From contig NW_001799619.1 in the NCBI RefSeq assembly GCF_000165425.1, forward strand, positions 675,370 through 739,369: a stretch of DNA of 64,000 nucleotides, read 5' to 3'. The translations under genes and the position numbers were made by a program. The notes beneath the pieces are model-generated. The model was not told the DNA's origin. It ran no database searches and saw only the letters and a program-made list of their open reading frames with translations. This document shows, one piece after another, positions 60,901-64,000 of this stretch. How positions within the stretch are numbered: position 1 is the first letter of the stretch; each line of letters starts with the position of its first letter. This stretch comes from Paramecium tetraurelia (taxonomy: Eukaryota; Ciliophora; Oligohymenophorea; Peniculida; Parameciidae).

Positions 60901-63900
60901 CGATCCATAACTTTTAATTCCTAAATATTGTTTTGTTTTAATTTGTAATTAAGAAATGATTATTGAGTTAGCTAATTATTTTGATGTCGATACTTAGATT
61001 AATGTCTAATATTGTAATTAAATAGGAATCAACAACATATCTATACTATTTATTTATAAAAATGATATTGACTATAATAACAGAGTTCTATGTAAAACAG
61101 AATTGAAAACAAAAATTTTTAGTTTAAGAGTTATCAAGCTTGTATTAACTTTTTCTGAAAATAATTTTAATTCTGTTAATTTATCTGGCTTTGACTAGAT
61201 AGAAATAAATGATGCACATTTCCTATTCAAAACTCAAGATCATATTTAATTTGAAAATAAATAGTAGCCAGTACTTTTATTTTTAAAAAAGATTATAATT
61301 AATTAAAGTTCAATTTCAAATGTAAATTCGGTTTTCGATTCAGATTTATTTGGAGATATCACTTTGAAGGATATATTAATAATTGATTCAAATTTTAATA
61401 ATTCTTCATTTTTCAATCTTAAATATATTTCAGGAATTATTAAAATTGAGAAAATGATTATCAAATAATGCAACTTTACAAATTCATCATTTTTTTAATT
61501 ATTTAACAATCATATCAAGAATGTTTAAAATAGAAAAATTAAGAGAATTAATGAAATGGCAACTTTGGTAAATTCATTCGTTTATCACTTTTTTTCAACA
61601 TAATCCACCTCTGAAATGTTAATTTGAAAGGAAATAATTATTTTAATTAACTTCTAACCGCCCTTTATTAATCATATTTTTTTAAATATTTCAAAATAAC
61701 TTTCATCTTTAAATGATTGACTTTATTTTTGAATAAAATTGGATAGAAATGTCTACTGTAATTGGATTTAGTTCCAATACAACTTTGTGGAAGACTTAAT
61801 TACTTAAAAATTAATTTATTAATTCTTATTTTTTGGCTGGTCTGGAGATTGATAGAAAGAGAATAATAAATTGTTAAATCCAAAATTAATAAATTCTTCA
61901 AAATCATTTCATAAAATCCAATTTATTTTATGTCGAATCAACAATTACAAATAAAAATTTATACGTATAATTAAAATCTCTTATAATTTCTGATAATTTC
62001 AGAGGAATTAATGAAAAATCATAAATCACTTTATTTAAAATTCATTGCTTCCAATTAGAAATTGAGAACATTTAGATAATTAATTCAAATAACTTCCTTA
62101 TATTCTATCTTTTTGAAATAACAAAACTTTTTGCTTCAAATATTGTATTTAAAAATCTAGAAATCAATTATAAAGTTAGTCAAAATATAAATTGTGTATA
62201 ATATAATTATTATGTTCAAAATTAACTCCTTTTCATGTATGGATTCGATATAATTATTATAAAAAACATTACAATTTATTAGTAATGGAGTATTGATTAA
62301 TCATTGTTGTAGATATTATCAAGCAAAAATAATATATCAATTTAAAGTAAAACTTTACAATTTATAGATTTATAGTTTCTAGGAAACTTGTTGATTAAAT
62401 AGTTCTAATCTAGTATATCATCTTTTATTACAATAGAATCTGAATAAATATCTCACATCTATCAATTTAAAGTAAAACTTTACAATTTATAGATTTATAG
62501 TTTCTAGGAAACTTGTTGATTAAATAGTTCTAATCTAGTATATCATCTTTTATTACAATAGAATCTGAATAAATATCTCACATCAAATTGCATAATGTAG
62601 TTTTCATAAGAAATTTCTTACATTCTTACATCGATAGTTCATAAGAATCTAGAATACATCTAATTTAGATAATATCATTGGCAGGACTCATTGAGATTAA
62701 TAATCTTACTTGTTAGAATAATGCACTAACTAATTCTTCAAGTTCATTTATATCTTTGAAATCAAAAATCATACAAATATCCAATTGTAGTATTTCAAAC
62801 CTTAATGTATTACCTAAAGAATTATGGAATTTTTATTATGATTTTTCAATAGACATGGATAAATTTGATTAGGAATAGATCAATTTAATCATTTAATAAA
62901 TTTTCACAATCAAATGCTAAGGTGTTCTAATAATAGCATCTACCTTTTCTTGTTTCAATTGTTTTTTTGAAGATATTATAGGATAAAAAAGCTCTATATT
63001 CGAGATAAGAAGTTTAGAAGATGGAAATATCTAATTCACAAATCTAACTATTAGATCATTAGAATATGATTTATCTAAAATATTAGATAGTTCAGGTTGT
63101 ATAACCATTGATTCTTCTAATAGTTTACTTAATTTACAAATCCTTAATGCAAATTTTTTAAAGATATTTAATCGAATGGCAGCATCAATTTTTACAATTT
63201 TTCCATCATTATGGAAGAATGAAGTAAGTATTTAGGATATTTTAATTATCAATTCAATTTCATTAAAGAATACAATAATTAATTTATAATTTTCATCATA
63301 AAGTATGAATTACAATAAAGTAATTCTTAGAAATATAACAATATAATAGGAGGAGGATATTTGGTTTAAGTATTTTGAAATGATTGAAATGATTACTTAA
63401 TCCGAAATATAAGATTTAACAACCGGTTCTAATGCTTTAATTCAATTAAAAAATAGTAAAGTTATTTTGTAAAATATTCTCATTAAAGGGCTGTTTGGTT
63501 TTACTTTAATAAAATTGTATAATATTTCAAAGTTATTTATCTATTAATTTTAGGTGAATGATATTAAAACATTTTCTTAATTCAGTCTATTTGAAATAAA
63601 ATCAGATTTATTGATAAAATAAACCATAGTAATTAAATTCTCTTAATTTTAATAATTTCAAATTTACGAATATTAGGATGAGCCTCTCATCTACAAACCT
63701 AAAATTAAATACATGAGCCTAGATTGCAATTTAATTGAAAATAACCTATATAACTCCATAATTTTTAATTTTTAGGATTTCCTTTTACTCATGTATTATA
63801 ATTCGAGATTATGGTCAATAATTGACATTTAAACTCTTTCAAATTAAACCGTTTTGTATTTGGAAAATATACTATTATCAAAAGTTGCTTGTCCCATTTG

Positions 63901-64000
63901 CACAAATGGAATATTTTCTTTGAATATGGTAAATTCTAGTTCAATAATAATTAGAGACTTAACGTGTACATATAATAATCTTTCACATTATGGATGCTTA
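57932..64000 (+). CDS. Giant cysteine-rich, beta-helix surface protein (3' end outside window)
   Basis: Starts MKTFYFLHFFSFLETIHTQ, a signal-like leader. Residues to about 430 resemble LamG-like beta domains. From 59230 to 60790 comes a furin-like Cys-rich region (CKECDGPTETDCLSCPEE, CIICQSGFTSSINLGNC, CECAELCEVCERR style) with many CxxC pairs. After that the sequence is a long series of short hydrophobic strands separated by Asn/Ser (LIIDSNFNNSSFFNLKYI), like a right-handed beta-helix. Introns are placed at about 59489-59510 and 60789-60811. Such giant proteins are ciliate surface or transmembrane proteins. The frame is unclear between about 61560 and 61800 and is broken by the duplication at 62335-62584. 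Confidence 0.7.
62335..62584 (+). repeat. Perfect 125-bp tandem duplication
   Basis: Copy 1 at 62335-62459 and copy 2 at 62460-62584 are identical as far as I can compare by eye. Each begins TATCAATTTAAAG and ends TCTCACATC. 125 is not a multiple of 3, so the second copy shifts frame and meets TGA (ACTTGTTGA) near 62518. If one copy is removed the frame runs open to the window end. Confidence 0.9.

Noticed and set aside
1-64000. Short standard-code open frames all over both strands
   Set aside because: They are fragments or wrong-frame shadows of ciliate-code genes; only frames read with TAA/TAG as Gln were kept.
1-64000. CRISPR array, insertion sequence, prophage, bacterial operon
   Set aside because: None seen; introns, 5S gene and protein families are eukaryotic.

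Overview
This window looks like macronuclear DNA of a ciliate, almost certainly a Paramecium. Genes read correctly only if TAA and TAG code for glutamine and TGA is the sole stop. About 70 introns can be placed and all are tiny (about 18-35 nt, mostly 22-28, GTA...TAG). The DNA is very AT-rich, genes sit tens of bases apart on both strands, and I see no transposon. Exon joins were worked out by hand from reading frame, splice motifs and family motifs, so splice positions are predictions.

Layout. 0-7.1 kb: end of a cystinosin-like gene (+), a kinase, a very divergent histone H4, a small cyclin and two unknown genes (-), then a vWA/alpha-kinase gene (+). 7.1-12.7 kb: three membrane proteins, two of them tandem paralogues with a possible degenerate histidine-kinase-like tail, around a probable mitochondrial helical-repeat protein. 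12.8-16.6 kb: casein kinase 1 and kinesin-2 (-), then a 5S rRNA gene (+). 17-23 kb: a possible small membrane protein, a coiled-coil protein, cathepsin C, an AGC kinase and an unknown. 23.5-25.8 kb: a beta'-COP gene with several frame breaks and missing segments. 26-30 kb: a B-box/TPR protein and short Gln/Asn-rich proteins, one with a PP1-docking-like motif. 30.9-36 kb: an unusual fusion (membrane segments, isoaspartyl-methyltransferase-like domain, zinc finger) and a propeller/LRR protein. 36-43 kb: small unknowns, a coiled-coil protein, a possible cysteine-peptidase-like protein and a cyclin. 43.3-49.5 kb: DHHC palmitoyltransferase, RNase T2, an unknown, a mitochondrial ATP-synthase-like subunit, a CAMK-like kinase, an unknown and a centrin-like EF-hand protein. 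49.8-57.6 kb: two SLC6-type symporters flanking eIF3i, a predicted inactive dual-specificity phosphatase and a coiled-coil gene. 57.9-64 kb: start of a giant cysteine-rich/beta-helix surface protein that runs off the right edge and carries a perfect 125-bp tandem duplication that breaks its frame.

The genes do not form one pathway. Signalling genes are frequent (five kinases plus an alpha-kinase, two cyclins, a pseudophosphatase). The most interesting items are the divergent H4, the membrane/methyltransferase/zinc-finger fusion, the paired histidine-kinase-like receptors, the pseudophosphatase, and three signs of recent change: the decayed beta'-COP copy, a gene-conversion tract between the symporters, and the 125-bp duplication.
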